Shown: positions 14,101 through 29,100 of the stretch, in pieces
How the letters are laid out: the number at the start of each line of letters is the position of its first letter
Position numbering within the stretch: position 1 is the stretch's first letter
NCBI GenBank assembly: GCA_911728455.2
Contig: OU452219.1
Coordinates: 5,702,320-5,766,319 of the forward strand
Direction of reading: 5' to 3'
DNA length: 64,000 nt
Source: Marthasterias glacialis
Taxonomy: Eukaryota > Echinodermata > Asteroidea > Forcipulatida > Asteriidae
Notes under the pieces: model-generated
Seen by the model: the letters and a program-made list of their open reading frames with translations, nothing else
Told to the model about the DNA's origin: nothing
Databases searched by the model: none
Translations under genes and position numbers: made by a program

Positions 14101-17100
14101 TAAAACAACTTTAAAAAAAAATTAATTTCAGAATATTAGATTCTTGAAAAGGTTGAAATCAAAGTTAGTCCTGGGGACTGCTGTGCTGAAAAACATTGAC
14201 TGTTGCATGTCAATTCATGATTTTAAATCCATTAAACCATTAACTGCGTTACAGTAAGGGTGTAAATATTGCGTTCATCATGCAGGGTGCATTTTGAGGA
14301 TTTTGGAGTGGGATACAAGAGTATCCCACAATTGCTGCCGATTAAATAATAAGCGAGGATTCTGGCTTGTAGCAGGATGAATGAATGTAAATGTAATCCA
14401 AAGGCACTTGAAACATCGTTTTTCAGAATGAAATTCCTATTAAAGAATACTACTCCAACACCCAAACAAACTTGACCTGAAAGTTGGTCAATGACCTTGC
14501 ATGACCTCTTTGGGTCTACTACCCACCTCATGGAAACCGTTTGCCATCGTCACTCGGACACACTTGTTTGGGTCGTCACACAGACATGCAAAGGTGCCGT
14601 GTAACTCCATTTTGAAGTTACGTGGACCAGCAAATAGAACCATACACTGTTGGAAATCAATGACAACATATCCACTGGTTAGGACACCTTGAAGATAATT
14701 TTGTACAAACGCACCGGGCATTCAGGTTGGCTCAGTGGTTTTTATCACCACTGTCACCCCGGGGCGAACCCCGGACTAGAGCCTTGCATGTGGATTGGGC
14801 TTTCAGTCCGTACCTGATTGCGTGGGCTTTCCCTATTTGGAGTTTTCCTCCCACATCTAAAACTGACATTTCTTCATCATCTCAACACAGGTATCTTCAG
14901 GCCTAGGGGTTACAGTGCTAGTCACATTTTGAGGATCCTTTGGTTTCATTACCAGAAAAATAGTTCTTGTAGATCCCCAAATTTAAAACAGCCCTTTGCT
15001 CTCTCTCTTTAGTATTACTATTTTTATATAATCTTTCTGGCAATGGAACCAAGGAACCCTCAAAAATGCCTTGCACTGTAACCTTCACGCCCGAAGATAC
15101 CTCTGAAAAGAAGATGTTGAAGACATCTCAGTTTTAGACGTGGGAGGGAAAACTCCAACTGAGGAAAACCCACCCAATCAGATAGAAACTGAAAACATAA
15201 TCTGCATGCAAGGGTCCAGTCCAAAGCGGGATTCGAACCGAGGTTCACAGAGGTGAAAGGCAGGAAAGAAACCACCATAACCCCCTGAATGCCCCAGTTC
15301 TCTTCTTTGAAAGATGTTGAAGACATCTCAGTTTTAGACGTGGGAGGGAAAACTCCAACTGAGGAAAACCCACCCAATCAGATAGAAACTGAAAACATAA
15401 TCTGCATGCAAGGGTCCAGTCCAAAGCGGGATTCGAACCGAGGTTCACAGAGGTGAAGGTTACTGTTACATATGGGGTAATTACTTTTATTGCACAACAC
15501 ACATGGGATGATTTGAAACAGTTTCACTGAATATCATTTTGAGCTACCTCAAATACATCCCCACCCGACTACGACTACAGTAAAATTTAAAATTGATCAT
15601 TAATGAGGTCCCTTTTTTACTTATTATTCACAAAAACTAAGGCCCCCAACAATCAATGTCAGACAGTGAACTAGTTCTAAAAAAAGAGTCCATACTACTT
15701 TGAAAGCATTCAACCCACAATAACTTCACAGTAGTCTAATCTACTTGAGGGCTTTCAAAAGTTTATATGTTTATTGTTCACAGTCACGAGATAACACATT
15801 TCTCCGGCTCTCAAGGCTATCCTGGCAACCGGGTAACTAGGACAGTGATATAGCAGGGTGGATTGTCTGATTATCAGCCAGGGCACTCCTTGTATCACTC
15901 TACTGGCTAGGGCTGACTTTCATATGCAGCTGCTTGGTGCAAACTTCTGCTTACAAAACTGGTTTGCTAAGCAGAAATGAACAGGGAACCAGTCACTAAC
16001 AGTAAAAATCACATGGCATTTCTGGTTGGTTACCAGTTGGTTTTAACATCTATCAAGTACACAGTGCTTAACACACATCGGTGTATGGGAGAAACATAAA
16101 TAATATTCTTTATCCTCGATGCAAATTTAACAGCTATTAAATTTTGAACCAAGTTGTTTCAACTTGTTTCGGGCTTACTGGAAAGTTGAAAGCACAGTGT
16201 CGTCTGCATTCCATGTGCCTGTCCTCTTCCCGATAGAGATTTAAGATGGGAGGGCTCTGTAACACACAAATCCAAAACAGAAAAGGTAAACCAGTTAAAA
16301 GAGACAATGCTCAAAAAAGCGATCAGACAATTAGATTTTATCATAGTAATAGACCACAAGGGAAAACCAACTGGAATAAATTAGATCAGTTTGGGGTGAA
16401 TAGAGGAAAACTTTGGGGTTTGAACTTGCGACCTCTGTATTTACTTGCCAGTGATCTACCAACTGAGCTAAAAACAATTCTATGTTAATTTTATTTTGAC
16501 TCTTTCGTCAATGTTGTTTTTGGGTTTTTGAGTTTTTGCTGTGCAACTATGGTAGTTTTTCTGTTTTATAATTATTACTTCTTTTTCATCAGGTGGGGGG
16601 CTCTATATATAACTCTAACTTGGGAGTTTCTGTAACAAATGTCTTAGAAAGAGATGCAAACATTCAAATATCAATGCAACATTTCCATCACTACGGATCT
16701 CGTCCTACATGCATGTTTGTATATGGCCCTTCATAAACAATCTTTCATAATACAAAAAAATAAATAAATAAATAAAACGAATGTTCTACCGAACACAGCT
16801 TGTGTCAATACTAAGGTTCAATCAACAACACCAGGCGTCTTTGTGCTTTGATGAAAAGAATGACGTACACAAGTCATTATTCCTCCATTTCGTTACTGTA
16901 AATGTAGGATTTACACACTAACTAGCGTCGGTTAGCCAGTACAAAGTCAAACTATGAGAGCCTTATCTACATGATCTACACATATCCACCGAGGTACCTA
17001 CACGTTAACACAGCATGAATAAAAAAATTTAAAAAAGCTACGCTAAAACCATGTCAACAATTAATGATTAATAATTGGCGTCATTGTGCATGTGTTGTGT

Positions 17101-20100
17101 AAACAGCAATTACGGTTGTGCGTTCATGTTGCGCACTGAGACATAAAAGCGTGGTCACATAATGTATCAATGATCACGTAATATCAGAGTAAAGCCAAAT
17201 CACAAAAACTGCCTCACATTTGGACTCCACCTCCCTCCCAAGTCTTTCTGATGAGTAACAAAAGATGTTTGGTATCAGTAATTTCCAACTTGGTTGTTTA
17301 GCATTCTCCATTTATTTTAACTTGGAATAAGGGAGCATTTTGAGTAGAGAAATAGATAGCAAAATTCATTATTTAATGGAGATGTGGTGGTCTCGTAGTC
17401 TAGCGCTCACTATATGCAGACTGTAATACAGGCTGTAAATGAAAGCTGTCATGACCACTGGACGGCCAAGAAGTTAAAAAGCACAGACCAACAGATAAAC
17501 AGACAGACAAGCTATTAACAAACAAATGGACTGTATTAGAATCATGTATTCCCTAAGTTCGTATGCAGAGCAACATTTACTTGCAGTAGCTCGTCATTGA
17601 CGTTAGATGAGAGTTGACATGTTAATACAACATTGAGATGCTTACTGTATGTATACACTAATCCTCGCAGCACTCATTTAGGGTGTTTTACACCACCACA
17701 GCAATGGCTGCCGCACACGCGCGACACAACATGGAGGATTCACAGTGCGTGTGCGTTGATACGCGGGTGCGGCGGCCATAGCTGCGGTGATTTAATCGCC
17801 CATGAACGGGCTGCTTGGATTAGTCTATATGTAGCTCTATGGATTACGTTACTTCAGCGTACGGTAACATGGTGACATAATGGGTCAACACAATGCAATG
17901 CGACAAAAGTTGTAAAAAAAAAATACAACCTAAATATTGAATGAGATCAAACACAATAAAAGATTTTATGGCATGCTACATGTAGGTCACAGCACGCCGT
18001 TCGGATTTTATCAATTTTTCTTTAACAATGTGAATCTGCTCAGAATTACCTGTTTGTTTTAATGATATAAAATTTTAAAAATTACTTTGTCAATCATCAA
18101 GCATCCATTGAACATTACGATTCACTTTTCATTTGCATTTACTTGAAGCATCATTTCGCATTTACATAAACTGATTTAGGGAGTTCGTAATTATGCAAAT
18201 TTGTTAGTAACTTTGATCACACTGGAATTATCTGTGTGCAGTTTGCTGGTGAGATGGACAGCAAGCATTCTGACTGCAAAGTTGGTTGCGGCGAATGGGA
18301 AAAGAACAACAGCTCTCCGAAGTCACAAATTGATCTTCATTTTGGTACTGCAAAGTTAGTGGCGGTGAATGGGGGGCAAAAAAATGCTCTGTGAAGTCAT
18401 AAATTGATCTTCATTTTGGTACTGCAAAGTTAGTGGCGGTGAATGGGGGGGGGGGGTAAGCTCTGTGAAGTCACAAATTGATCTTCATTTTGGTACTGCA
18501 AAGTTAGTGGCGGTGAATGGGGGGGGGGGGGTAAGCTCTGTGAAGTCATAAATTGATCTTCATTTTGGTACTGCAAAGTTAGTGGCGGTGAATGGGGGGG
18601 GGAAAAGCTCTGTGAAGTCACAAATTGATCTTGATTAACAATACACATGTGTCACTTGGTATTGATAAGGGGCATCCGCAGCAAGGTGCAAAGTGCACTC
18701 AAGCTCAGCGCACTCCAGGTTTTGTTTCTATGGCTACAATGCACAGAATGACAGTAAAAAAAAAAAAACAAGATGGCAGCACAATGATAAAGATTCTAAC
18801 AGATGAGCAGGAATGTTAGGCGGTTAAAGCAGGTGATGATCACCAATTTTTAAATTCACCTTATGATGGGAACTTCCAGTTTTTAATGTGTCCTAGAAGT
18901 GAAGCATGCAACACAGAAGTAAACATAAAACAAAACCGAAACCAAAAAGCATTTTCATTTGAGCCACACAATCTCTGATTTTGAAACGCGTGGAATGACA
19001 TGTTTTTATATTTGCCATCTTCTTGGTCATCACTGCATGTGAACAGCCATGATTATTATTTTTCTTTTATCCCTTTTTCAAGTCATCCAACCACACTTAT
19101 AGAAAGTTGTCCTTAAGGACTGGCTCCATCAACATAAATCCTGGTATGGTCAATTCACTGGTGGTTGTACAAACACACGGCTTATCAGGAAACGACTTTC
19201 CTTCGAGTCATTTTACGTGACGTAAGTTCACTCTCCACTCGTAAAGTTAACAAAAAGTGAGTTTCTCACGAAACAAATTGCTGGTTGAACAATCAAAATG
19301 ACGGACTTGATAAGTATGCAAATCCACACCAAATAATAGCACCAGGCGATTTGATGCTCCTGCTGTCTTTTTTTCAGTGTTTCTAATTTTGAAATCTGTC
19401 CATCGTATCAAAAAATCTGTGCAACCTGCTTTTACATGTATGTCACTCACCTGTCTGTCGTTGACTCTCGTTTTCTCAGGCGCCAGACCAATTACACACA
19501 ACTTGCAGTAGAAGTTCAGGAACCAGATTTTCTGGTCTTCTGTCAGATTGACTGTGAATAACAATAATGGAAACTTGTACATGTACATCGCCTTTAAATA
19601 AAATATCAAAGCATCTTACAGAATAACTACCTCCACAGGGACTGTGGATATTTTCTGGGGATGTAAAATTTTTGATGGTACTGGTATAGTTTTCCTTCTT
19701 TAGTTACCTCGGTTTAACCTTCCTACTGTTGTAACATTTCCAAGCGAGATGGCCCACCATTTGAAACCATTCAACTGCACGGATTGTGTACCGTGGCACC
19801 TGTGCACAGAACAAACTGTGTACATGGGTAGGTATACACGATTAAACCGGGGACCTATAACAAAAGGGACACTAGGGTTGGGTGAAGGTCCCCAGTTGGA
19901 AAGTCATGTACAAAACCAATGGGAGCTGTTGCCAAAAACTTATAGAGTACAAACAAAAGGGAAGTGTTCTCCCCAGGATTTTTTTTAAACTGTGGGGCAT
20001 TCTGGACCCAAATTTTGAAAGCGTGGCCGAAGCACGCTGAATTGGTAGCAGGGCCTTGGAATGTTTTTATTTAATGTTTATGTTTGGTTTGAAAAGCTCT

Positions 20101-23100
20101 ACTGTGCAATCTGGAGCATTTAAAATGGTATTAAGTTAGGATTTTTTTGTGAATTTCATATTAAAATCTATAAAACAAAACAAAAAAGTGTTGTTGTTTT
20201 TTGCGTATCGGCTCTAATTTCTGCGTATCAGCCCGTAATTCAGGCGTATCAGCCTGATACGCTAGCTTGGCATGGGGAGAACCCTGAAGGGGGACAATAG
20301 GAGGTCCTCGATTGCAGGTATTTACACATGTGTGTGTGTGTACTGTGTAGTTGTATTAACCACATGATATCATGATATTACTGACTGGCATAAATTATCT
20401 ATCATTCAAAACCACAGTGGATGAGATTGAATGGTCAGACAGTCGGAGGGTTGACTGTGTTCTGTAAAGATGCATTCACCACATGATATCATAACACTGG
20501 CTGGCATAGTTTGTCTATCATTCAAAACCAAAGTGGATGGTGTTCATTGGTCAGACAGTAAGAAGGTTAAAGGTGTGATACGTGATTGGTAATAACTGGT
20601 TATTAAAACAAACCGACCAAAAATGAGTCTGTCTGAAGTAATGCTGAGAAATTGTCCCTCACAACTAAAATATGTACATCTCTGACAACCATACATTGCT
20701 ATTTTAAGCTTTCTAAAAACCATTGCCGTTTAATTTGAGGCTGGTTGACTGAGATGTCCAATGTAAACTAGAGGATTGGAACGAATTAGAATGCTCTCTT
20801 CCAAAAACCCTATGAAGTATCACACTTTCACAGGTAAAAACCTGATCAAACCACATCCAGAAAAACAACTCGTCCAGATAAATTCCCTGAAACATGCGAT
20901 GAAAATTCAGATTTACATAAATGGATGTGTTTTATCCAAAGTAAACAAAAGCATCACTTCAAAAGGTTTTTACGCGTAATGTTTCCCACACATTGTAACT
21001 TGAGCTCCGTGTCGGCACAGAGAGTTCCATAGTCCATGACAATTAATCACCTCCATTGACTAGAGCATGTACAAAGAGCATCCCACTGTGGTATTGACAA
21101 TGGTACACCCATTAGTCATGTCTGGTACCAGCACCGCATCCATTCATACACTCCCAAGAATCAGAGACTTTTAAAAGCTCAATTATGAATGTCGCTACGG
21201 AATAAACCTTTATCCTCATTTACATGTCACATTCCCTGTATACAAATAGCCATGATGAATACCGATTCTCACAGTAGAAAATAGGGGCCAGACCATTTTC
21301 TCTTGCAGTCCTATCTTTTTTTTTAAAGAGAGGAAAATAAACATGAATATACCTTTGTCCTGTGATAATTATGATCCATCGTTGCATTTATTGTCAAAGT
21401 GCCTTTGAACATGTTTTTATTGTTTTGATTGAATGATGTGAAATTAAAATATTGTGATTGATTGGTGTAATAAAATATTTTGAAGCCTCTGTGTAATTCA
21501 GAGACTAGCAATTCCAAGGCAGAGGACTTTGGCCGAGGAGCAGTACTGCTTTTAACTTCAGTCCTAAAAGTTGTCTTTTAATTTTTAAGTTTATCATAAG
21601 AAACCTACTAAATCATTAGAAACTGGCAAGTTACCAAATAAACATGTAGGGGCAATCTAAAAAGAAAATTAAGGTTTTTTTTTTATTCAAACAATGGTCA
21701 GTTCAATTTGCTAATGTCAATGATGATCATCTAGGGTGGAAATGGTTTTTACCCTCCTGTGAGAAACTGGATGGTGGACGCACACAAGCACACCAATCTT
21801 CAATTATCACCATCAAACTGTGTTTACAGCCCCAGCTCAACGTTGGTAAACTGGCTGTAAGTGCTTCCATTCTTTACACAAATCAAGATATTTGTAATAC
21901 AACCAACCAGTGAAAATGTCAGCTCATTACGTAGTTTCGTTTGTGAGAAAACGGTGAAAATGCATTCAGCATTTTTGTATGCATCCCTACAGGCCGAGTT
22001 TTCGTCTCACTGAGACGAAAACTAATTTTGGTTCTTATTTCATTTATTATTTAAAAAACGATAACACTTCAGGCATAAATATTTTAAGGAAAGCTTTCTA
22101 CCATCATTATCTTTAAACCATGTGTGAGGTATATGTAAATCTGTGAACATTTATGTTGTTCTTACCAATGTTGAGCTGGGGCTTTAACCCATAGAGTTAC
22201 GTATCAAAATAAGAACTAGAGGGGAGCACTCGCTATGCCACCCACGGAACTCCGCTGACCCACCATGGGCGAAAATCCCTATGGGCAAATTGCATACGAA
22301 TGTCCACTTAGAAAATCGTTGCTGTGTGAACGGATGAGTGATCAGTGTAATATGACTGGTCAGGGCCATTTTCTCAATGGTCAAAAATGCTCATCGGGCC
22401 GTGTCGCATGGTTTTGTACCCCCTCTAGTTCTGTTAATTCATATAACTCTCTGATTTATCCACAGTTGAAAGTACATATTGCCATCATCATTAAAAATAT
22501 CTGCAGCAATAACTCAAAACTCCAGGTTGATTGCTTGTTACATTACAAATATTCATCTGTTGAAGATGAAGAGAAGTTTCTACCTGATAAGCCGTGGCAG
22601 AGTCGACCAAATTGTCTGGCCACAGCGGGCAAGGTGGAGTCTTCACTTCGCATGGCGTTCTCACAGAACTTGCACACCAGTGGAATAATGGTTTGCGTAC
22701 ATGTCTCTGGAAACATAAAACGAAACAGGGAAAAACATATATCATTCGGGGGTCTTCGTTATTCCTGGAGTTACCGAGTGGAAAGATGCTGTTAAAAAAA
22801 AAAAAAGAGAAAACCACCAGAGACAAATTATTGAATGATATAGCACACTGATTCAAGACATGGATCACTGGTAACAAAATAGATATTGAACTTGTCAAAT
22901 AAGTCCACAGAAATTTGTGTACAAGGACCAACAATCATGTAAGAAAGTGCTATCGTCTCTTCTCCATAAATTGGGACTGACTTTTTACATGTCATTTTAT
23001 ATGTTTCTAGAAAACCCCAGCAGTGGAATGAATGCAGTCTTAGCATACTAGAGCTCTTTCATTTGAGTAAAATAAATATCGTTTTTTTTTCCTCTCTCTC

Positions 23101-26100
23101 TTTTTTATGACTATCACATTCATAAAAAAAACTAGTGTCTTTAAACAAAAAATAACAGTAGTTATTAATTATTAATTTTTTTCAAAGGAGTATGAACAAA
23201 ATGTCAGTTTTACTCATTTTTTATTACAAAATAAAATTCCATTTAACCCATTATCACGATGTATGTTTCTAAAAAGTCGAAGTCTATCTCAGAATCAGAT
23301 GTTCCTAAAGGCGAAGGTTTTTTCTTTCTTTTCCCGAGGTCCAATATGTAAACAATTCTTACAAACCCAGCAACCGATTCTCTGCAACAGACACCGTGTT
23401 TTCAAACAAACAAAAAGAATTTCCCATTTTGACCCTGAATTTTGCAACAAAAGCAAAAAAAAAAAAAATTGCAAACGACACTTATCTATGTCTACACAAT
23501 GCTTGTTACCACGGATAGACTAAAAATCCATGAATAAAATGTGCCGAGATCTTCCTACCGAGGCGACCTACAAATCTAAAGAAATCAATGTTAACATGCC
23601 CGACAGGTATGCGTTACAGGCCCCAGTGGTTGAATACACAAACATGCAAAGCAAACAAGGACTGGGGCGTTTAATTAATCCATTTGTGCTTTCGGGTTCA
23701 GGTGCGTGTCGTAGTGCACAAACAACTGCTACACAGTACACCCTAACTGAGTGAGCACAGTCATATTATATTGAAACAGCATTCAGTCGCTACATGAGTT
23801 TATCGTAACTGGAAACACGCCGTCAGAAATTTGTGCTGAATATTGGTTAAAAAGTCCGCTTGATTTAGCATATTTTGGCCTATTGAATTATTGTGTGTCT
23901 TTTTCTATTGGCCATAATTATATCGTCATTGCAAATAATTATAGCTTTAAATGCAAGAGTCTCAAGCAGAAAATGAAGAGATAAAAGGATGTTGACCAGG
24001 GCTCAAAAATACCCACTGAACCACAGGCGAGAGTCTGGTAATTTAAGCATCAGGCCAGTGACATCACAACCGTACATGTCCTGGGCCCAAGTTCAGAAAG
24101 CTGTTGAGCAGAAATTGGTGCTTAGAAAATATTTCTGCTAAACAAAAAGTTAACAGGAAACCTGTCATACAAGTTACGCATTACATGATGTCCTGGCTGG
24201 TAACATGTTTCTGCTGAGCTAGATTTTTCTCTGCTAAGCTATTTTGTTGTGCTTAATCACTTTGCGCTGGGGTTCTCAACACATTTTCCATGCCACCTGA
24301 CAGGATTCATTTCTCAACACGGCCGGAATAAATTTTCTTAGAAAATATCCTTGGCACAAAAGAAACTCTGACTAAATAAAGCCACAACAACAAAGGTTCT
24401 CTTTGAAGCACTGGGATTTATTGTCTCTCTTTGGAGAAAATATCTGATTCATTTAGCGTGGGTTGCAAAACCTCGGCTGTGAGCCACGGCTGATAATTGG
24501 TCCCATGGCCGGAAAACAGTTTGAAAAATAAGTCTTTGTAGGTTTCACCTGGAGTCCTTATACAGCTTTTATGCATGTGCCCAATTAAGAAAGCAGCGAG
24601 CTAAATTATTGTCATGCTGATCCCCAGCTTTTTTGAAGATCAAACATTCTATTCTTCGACTATGAGAAGAAGAAAAAAAGATTTATCATATTACAACAGG
24701 AAAAAAAAATAATAACTACCGTAATAATTCTCTTGCTGCATAAAACACAGCAGCAGCAAGAATTAGCCTTAGTGTCCACTCGTTCTATGATAGATCGGTT
24801 TTGAAAAACAGAATTAAGTACATGTTGAAAGATAGAAAGAATTAATCTTTTTAGCAGTGGAACCTTGGTGCACTTGGTAATACGAAGGTACATAGTCTAT
24901 TCACAAGTACGAAGTCTATGAGAAAATGAAACGCAGGAATAGAAACAGGGCATGCAAACACTAAAAGCAGGCAAAAGCCAACCGATTCCCCAAGCCAACA
25001 ATGGTTATAAGCAAGCTGCCCAGCATGATCACCTCGCTTACACATGTAAACCTCCTATGATGCTATCATGGTATCATGATAGAGCATTCACTCTGTAAGC
25101 GAGGCGGATTGTGTCATCATGATTACATGACCGCCTGAGTTTTAAACTATGGTGGCTATCATGAAACGTGACCACCTCGCTTATAAGCTACAGTGGTTAT
25201 CATGATACGTGTCCGCCTCACTTATAAGCTACAGTGGCTATCATGATACGTGTCCACCTCGCTTATAAGCTACAGTGGCTATCATGATACGTGTCCACCT
25301 CGCTTATAAGCTACAGTGGCTATCATGATACGTGACCACCTCGCTTATAAGCTACAATGGCTATCATGATACGTGTCCGCCTCGCTTATAAGCTACGATG
25401 GCTATCATGATACGTGACCACCTCACTTATAAGCTACAATGGCTATCATGATACGTGTCCGCCTCGCTTATAAGCTACGATGGCTATCATGATACGTGAC
25501 CACCTCACTTATAAGCTACAATGGCTATCATGATACGTGTCCGCCTCGCTTATAAGCTACAGTGGCTATCATGATACGTGACCACCTCGCTTATAAGCTA
25601 CAGTGGCTATCATGATACGTGTCCACCTCGCTTATAAGCTACGGTGGCTATCATGATACGTGACCACCTCGCTTATAAGCTACGATGGCTAGTCAAATCG
25701 GGTGCAATGGCACAGATTTAAATACGATGAATTATACATTACATCTACAAAGTATCTAACCTCTAGTATGATTCAAACCTGGTTAGGATGCATGAATGAA
25801 GATGAGGACAAATTGTGTCGTTAATAAATACGTTTATGAACAGACAAACCATTCAAACAACAGACTACAGTACATGTTTATGTAGGTACACACTGTACAA
25901 AATGGGCAAAAAAAAGAAACACACATGTTTTCGCACTGATAAAAATCAAGGATTTCTCTTTGCTCTCCCGTACGCATTGTTTGGACTTAATTTTTTGTTT
26001 TGTTGTTGTTGTTGTTGTTGTTGTTGTTTTTTTTTTTGTTTTTTTTTTGGTTTTTTTTTTTGGGGGGGGTGGTTTTAGCATTATCTCCATTACCATATCA

Positions 26101-29100
26101 CATGTACCATTTGTGACTGGTATCCTGCTCATGCTTGGTGTTTGCTCAGCAGAAAATTGTCTAGCAATCTTTTCTGCTTCAGCAGTTCTTAGAAATTGGG
26201 CCCAGCTGGTGCTATAAATGTTTAGTTTTGTACCATTTTTAGATGATGTCATAATTATTCTGGCTGATGGAATCTGTTTTTCTAGGATTCCCCCCCCCCC
26301 ACCGCATTTTGTTATCAATCATCAAAAGCTGCAAAGGGAACTCTTCAAAATTCTGAAGTAAAAGTGTTTTTACTGGGGGAAAAAAGCGCCAAAAATAATG
26401 TCTCTTAGAATAACTGCCATAATGGATGTACAGATAATAAAGATAATAACACTTCAAATAATGTACGAGGACTTTTACCGTTCCCGTAAATCAAACCAGG
26501 GTTTATCTACAAAACAAACAATGACAACTGAAACAAAACGCTTAGTTCACTTAAGAGTGGTGTGTACACAGAGCCGTGATGGCTCGTTGCTTAGCAACCC
26601 CGTCCCCCATGTGCGGGCATTCTCAGTCAAGCCCAGGACTGCTCTCACGAGGCCGTAGTTGGCTGTGCACACCACGGCCTCCACACCACGGCCTCCACGC
26701 TGTGTACAGTACAATCCATACTGTAAAACGTGGGTTATTTATAGAACCGTACACCGGTTGTGATTCACGGGTCATTTCATTCTGTTGCTGACATATACCT
26801 GGTGCTTATAGGCTCATCCACAAAATGGAAGTGGACCCATCTGCACAGTATGAATTTTTCAAACATAATTGGTAGATTTGGCGGGGGGAGGGAGGAATCC
26901 TATAAATACATTAATCATGCTGTACCCATCTTTGTAATTGTTACTGTATGCCACTGCACTCATCAATAAGAATGAAAATGAGCAATAGAAGAACAACAAA
27001 TACGATGTGATGAAAGATCTGTTGCAAAACTGCCAATGTCATTATTCTGAGATCCACATTTAACAGAATATTAAATTCCCATCTGGGATAAAGAATATTA
27101 GTTGTGTTCGATGTGTGTTAAGCACTGTCTAATACTAGTACTCCCCCCCCCCCAGTCCTGTGGATAAAAATCTACAGGCCTTTTCATACTTGAGATTAAT
27201 ATTTTTGACAAGGGTTTGGTTTGATATCATTCATTTTATTCTAAATCAGCTCCCACTATAATAATCAGCCTCTCAGGCTGGCTTGTTGGTTTCCTGCCTT
27301 TCACCTCATTGGACCCGGTTCGAATCCCGGACCACAGCCTTGCATATGGATTCGGTTTTCAGTCGTTACCAGATTGTTCGGGTTTTCCCACTTTGGGGAT
27401 TTCTGCCCACATAAAAAAAAAGCATTTCTTCCTGGTCAACTCTACACAGGCATCCTCACCTCTGAGAATCCCTTGGTTTCATTACCAGTCAGTTATAATA
27501 ACCAATTCATGCAACACTTTTTTCAGTACAATCAGAAAGATGTATGGTTGCTTTGACGATTATGATTTAGGTAAAAACAACGTTTAGAAAACTGCAGCTT
27601 CACACAACAGGTTATTGACCCTTGTGCAAAGACACTGGTCCATTCGCAACGAGTACAGTTAGGTGATCTTGATTGATATATACACTGTGTGATCTTAAGA
27701 CCACCAACTCACCATCATCCAGCAGACTAAGCAGACTCACTATGGTCTCCAGCGCTGCTAGACGTACACAGCTCTCTTCATCATTACTTAGTTCAACCAG
27801 CTCAGGAAGTATTGCACTCTTGGTGGGCTCCAGCCTTTGAAAAAAATGATCAAATATTAATATGCAGTTCTTACATTATGTTTTATCTATACCCAACGGT
27901 ATCAAAGAGTTCATTATTTTTTTACATCAGGTATGCAGGGTTATGTTTGAATTATGAGACCCATTTATATAGCACCTTGTAAGGGTTTACAAAGTATGCG
28001 GTGCAATCTGCAGCCAACCATGCCAGCAACACTGGAGAAAACCCCTTCTCTCACCAATAAGTGTACTGGGTTCCTCTCAAGAAGGAGCAAATATGGTCAA
28101 GTGTCTTGCTGAAGGACATAAGCATCATGATCCAAACCCATACTCTGTAACACCAGAACCCGTTGCACGACCGCTCAGCCATAACACTACCCCAAATTAA
28201 AAGAACACACCCAAATCAAGATCATATCAAAAACATGAATTCTACATTGCATTTCCATTACTGAATAAACGACCAACATGAGGAAAAACAAACATGTAGG
28301 GTCATTGATCCCTTTCAACTTTAACAATCCTGTAACACATAATTGATAATAAATAAATTACTTGACCTGACAACTTGACAAGTGTGTCAGTCACAAGTGG
28401 TAAAAATGTGACAAATGTCAGTGTGAATGTTAGTCACTCAACGTTCGAAGCCATTTATATCTTGGCCTGAACGTACGGAGAAGAGGAACCCTTTCTAAGA
28501 CCAAACTTTACACAGCTACTTAGCAGACCAATTCTGCTTACCAAATTTTTCTGCTAAGCAAAAAATTGCTGCAAATCAGTCACACACTGTACACATGACA
28601 TGCTATTTGGGTTGATAACCTGTTCCTGCTAAGCACCATTTTTCCGTGCTAAGCAAATTTTTGTGCTCAGCTGCAGGGCCCAAGTTCACAAGCTGTTAAG
28701 CAGAAAATTGGTGCTTAGCAAAACTTTCTAAGCTATGCATAAATTAACAGGGAACTTTCTAAGCTCAGCCATAAGTTAACAGGGAACCAGTCACAAACAC
28801 TAAACACTACATGGTATTTTGACTGGTAATCTGTTTCGCCTAAGCAGTATTTTTCTGTGCTAAACAATTTCTTGTGCTTGAAGGCTCTGTAAAATTGGTC
28901 CCTGGTCCATGAAGCAAAGCAAAATAGTAAAATGAAAATGGGGAGTAACTATGACAAGTAAGTTTGTGGGTACTAGTTACTTCCTATTAATTATCTACAC
29001 AATGCAAAGCTTCAAACATCACTTAAATTGAAAATGGTTCTGATAGCTTTTTCGAGCTCAGTCAATTTGTGCACTGAGCGGGGACAATGACTTTGTATCC

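Noticed and set aside
18430-18648. Repetitive peptide frame on the minus strand
   Set aside because: It is the translation of the ~75-bp minisatellite; unit lengths that are not multiples of three break the frame between units.
22265-22795. 176-codon plus-strand frame
   Set aside because: Runs through a MITE and the antisense of PPP4R4 exon 9; no homology recognised.
25815-26318. Long overlapping frames on both strands
   Set aside because: They result from the TTG/T/G simple repeat at 25985-26070.
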